Shown here piece by piece: positions 62,448 to 64,000 of a stretch of 64,000 bases of DNA (its first letter is position 1; each line of letters starts with the position of its first letter). The translations under genes and the position numbers were made by a program. A model generated the notes under the pieces. It saw only the letters and a list, made by a program, of their open reading frames with translations, was not told the DNA's origin and ran no database searches. The stretch comes from Rubripirellula tenax (GTDB lineage Bacteria > Planctomycetota > Planctomycetia > Pirellulales > Pirellulaceae): positions 1 through 64,000 of the forward strand of contig NZ_SJPW01000011.1 in NCBI RefSeq assembly GCF_007860125.1. The letters run 5' to 3'.

Positions 62448-63854
62448 ATGTCTCGTTTTCGTAAATCTACCGACGTCGAAATTCAGTCGGTGCGGCTGCA
62501 CTATTTGCCCGTCACGATGCGGATGCCGTTGAAGTTCGGCCCCGAGTCGGTTTCGTCCGTCACGTGTGCCCGGGTCGCCGTCACCGTCGTCGACGCCGAC
62601 GGAAAAACAGCGGTTGGTTGGGGCGAGACTCCGTTGTCCGTCACGTGGGCGTGGCCGTCGGCGGCGATGACGTACGCCCAGCGTTTCGATGCGATGACGG
62701 ATTTCTGCGGCCAACTTGCCAAAAACTGGACATCCAATCCAGCCACCGGCCACGCGTTGGAAATCGGGCACCACTTCCTGGACCACATCATGCCGTCGAT
62801 GGTCGAGTCCTTCAACGCCGGTCGTGGCGAACACGCGATGCCGCATCTTGCTGCGCTGATCGCTGCCAGCGCATTCGACATCGCGACTCATGACGCTTAT
62901 GGAAAATTGCATGACGTCGATATCTACGATACGTACAACGAAAAGTATCTGTCCGATGATTTGTCGGCGTACCTGACGCCCGAGCAAGGCAGTGGCATTT
63001 CGTTCGCCGGCAAATTTCCTTGTGACTATTTGGTTGCCGATCCACCGACGTCGCTTCCGGTGTGGCACTTGGTCGGCGGACTCGACCCTTTGGAAGATTC
63101 GGATCGCATTGGCACCGAACCCGACGACGGGTATCCGGTCACGCTTCGCCAGTGGATCGTTCGCGACGGGTTGGATTGTTTGAAAATCAAACTCCGGGGT
63201 AACGATGCGTCATGGGACTATGATCGTATCGTCCGTGTCGGCGAGATGTCGTTGGAGCTTGGCGTGAAGTCGTTGTCGGCTGATTTCAACTGTACGGCCG
63301 AAACCACCGAATACGTGAACGAGATTCTGGACAAGTTGAAGTCGCAGCATCCCGCCATCGACGAACTGATCATTTATGTCGAACAGCCGTTTCCCTATGA
63401 CCTGGAAAAACGCCAGATCGACACGCACAGCGTTTCCGAGCGTAAGCCGTTGTTCCTTGACGAAAGTGCTCACGATTGGCGATTCGTCGCGATGGGAAAG
63501 CGTTTGGGCTGGACCGGCGTGGCTTTGAAGACTTGCAAAACACAAACGGGTGCACTTTTAAGTCTTTGTTGGGCGAAGGCGCACGGGATGCCGTTGATGG
63601 TGCAAGACTTGACCAATCCGATGCTGGCCCAGATCCCACACGTCCGATTGGCCGCGCACGCCGGCACGATCATGGGCGTCGAATCGAACGGGATGCAGTT
63701 CTATCCCGACGCATCATTGCAGGACGCCGCCGTCCATCCGGGGATCTATCGTCGACGCGATGGTCGCTTGGATCTGTCAACGATCCGCGGCCCCGGTTTC
63801 GGGTATCGGATCGACGAAGTCAATCGCGAGCTGCCCGATCCGGTTACCGTTTGA
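62448..63854 (+). CDS. Mandelate racemase/muconate lactonizing-type enolase-superfamily enzyme
   Basis: A 468-residue enzyme: N-terminal capping domain, then a barrel with KxK base motif (LKIKL, about 245), metal ligands D (SADFN, about 279), E (YVEQPF, about 311) and D/E (FLDES, about 337), and a second Lys in KTCKTQTG (about 362). This pattern fits the MLE/dipeptide-epimerase side of the superfamily. Longer than usual (about 370) because of inserts near 130-230. ATG 62448 chosen over TTG 62445. Substrate unknown. Confidence 0.88.
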   Translation: MSRFRKSTDVEIQSVRLHYLPVTMRMPLKFGPESVSSVTCARVAVTVVDADGKTAVGWGETPLSVTWAWPSAAMTYAQRFDAMTDFCGQLAKNWTSNPATGHALEIGHHFLDHIMPSMVESFNAGRGEHAMPHLAALIAASAFDIATHDAYGKLHDVDIYDTYNEKYLSDDLSAYLTPEQGSGISFAGKFPCDYLVADPPTSLPVWHLVGGLDPLEDSDRIGTEPDDGYPVTLRQWIVRDGLDCLKIKLRGNDASWDYDRIVRVGEMSLELGVKSLSADFNCTAETTEYVNEILDKLKSQHPAIDELIIYVEQPFPYDLEKRQIDTHSVSERKPLFLDESAHDWRFVAMGKRLGWTGVALKTCKTQTGALLSLCWAKAHGMPLMVQDLTNPMLAQIPHVRLAAHAGTIMGVESNGMQFYPDASLQDAAVHPGIYRRRDGRLDLSTIRGPGFGYRIDEVNRELPDPVTV

Positions 63855-63876
63855 GAATCCGTTTCGACCAGGTCTT

Positions 63877-64000
63877 TTACTGCGTTAGCGGCGCGAGCAG
63901 TTCCACCAACAACGGTGCTGCGACGGTGATGATCACCAGCGCAACCGGATAAGCGGCGACGTAACTGGTTACTGGTTGGCTGGAGTCGGTCGCGGTGGTC
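63877..64000 (-). CDS. C-terminal end of a membrane protein, cut by the window edge
   Basis: The last 40 codons and TAA of a minus-strand gene: SYVAAYPVALVIITVAAPLL then VELLAPLTQ. One hydrophobic helix with AYPVAL wording similar to the end of AspT/YidE-type transporters. Convergent with the enolase-superfamily gene, 22 bases away. Family assignment is tentative. Confidence 0.55.
   Translation of the reverse strand, partial: TTATDSSQPVTSYVAAYPVALVIITVAAPLLVELLAPLTQ

Overview
The window reads as chromosomal DNA of a marine planctomycete of the Rhodopirellula/Pirellulaceae type. The clues are a DUF1559 pilin-like protein, a DUF1592/DUF1588-type cytochrome protein, two secreted proteins carrying the planctomycete N-terminal LE(R/K)RNLLA signature, a dockerin, and several small planctomycete-only families. 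All calls were made by reading the sequence; no database search was run.

Layout. (1) 0-1.8 kb: remains of a two-component system. (2) 1.7-10.2 kb, minus strand: a sulfur/persulfide module (ArsR-type repressor, rhodanese, TauE exporter, MBL-rhodanese), a DsrE-domain protein, a haem lipoprotein, a BON-like protein and a DevBCA-like adaptor-permease-ATPase exporter. (3) 10.4-11.4 kb: a soluble chemoreceptor gene broken by three in-frame TAG codons. (4) 11.4-26.2 kb: a probable metal-response region with a secreted PKD protein, an OmpR-type regulator and sensor kinase, a pilin-like protein, two Asp/His-rich secreted proteins, a CzcBA/CusBA-type RND pump and a VIT-family transporter. (5) 26.2-33.8 kb, minus strand: a five-gene glycan operon (two GH130, one GH13, two GT4 of which one is fused to a helical-barrel domain). 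(6) 34.2-36.6 kb: an NtrC-type kinase/regulator pair. (7) 37.1-40.2 kb: an arsR-arsD-arsA-arsC operon without arsB or acr3. (8) 40.3-42.0 kb: a TolC/CzcC-like outer-membrane factor. (9) 42.8 kb: tRNA-Val(TAC), next to a truncated YceI-like remnant.

Right of the tRNA the content looks like ordinary chromosome: bS21, a MoxR-DUF58-BatD-BatA-BatB operon preceded by a zinc-ribbon protein, a DUF1592-type protein, a class-I amidotransferase homologue lacking its nucleophile, OleA, pyroglutamyl peptidase, lipoprotein MsrB, a Cse60-like protein, a large secreted protein, a DUF1499 protein and an enolase-superfamily enzyme.

The most interesting reading is regulatory. Three good -24/-12 (sigma-54) promoters lie before czcBA, before the NtrC-type kinase/regulator pair and before the glycan operon. 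The first two are preceded, at about -130 and -160, by perfect palindromes sharing the core ACAGAAACTGT. This suggests an autoregulated enhancer-binding protein that links metal efflux and glycan metabolism. A second candidate is a structured, terminator-ended leader upstream of msrB with a 13-codon Cys-Cys micro-ORF behind a strong ribosome binding site.
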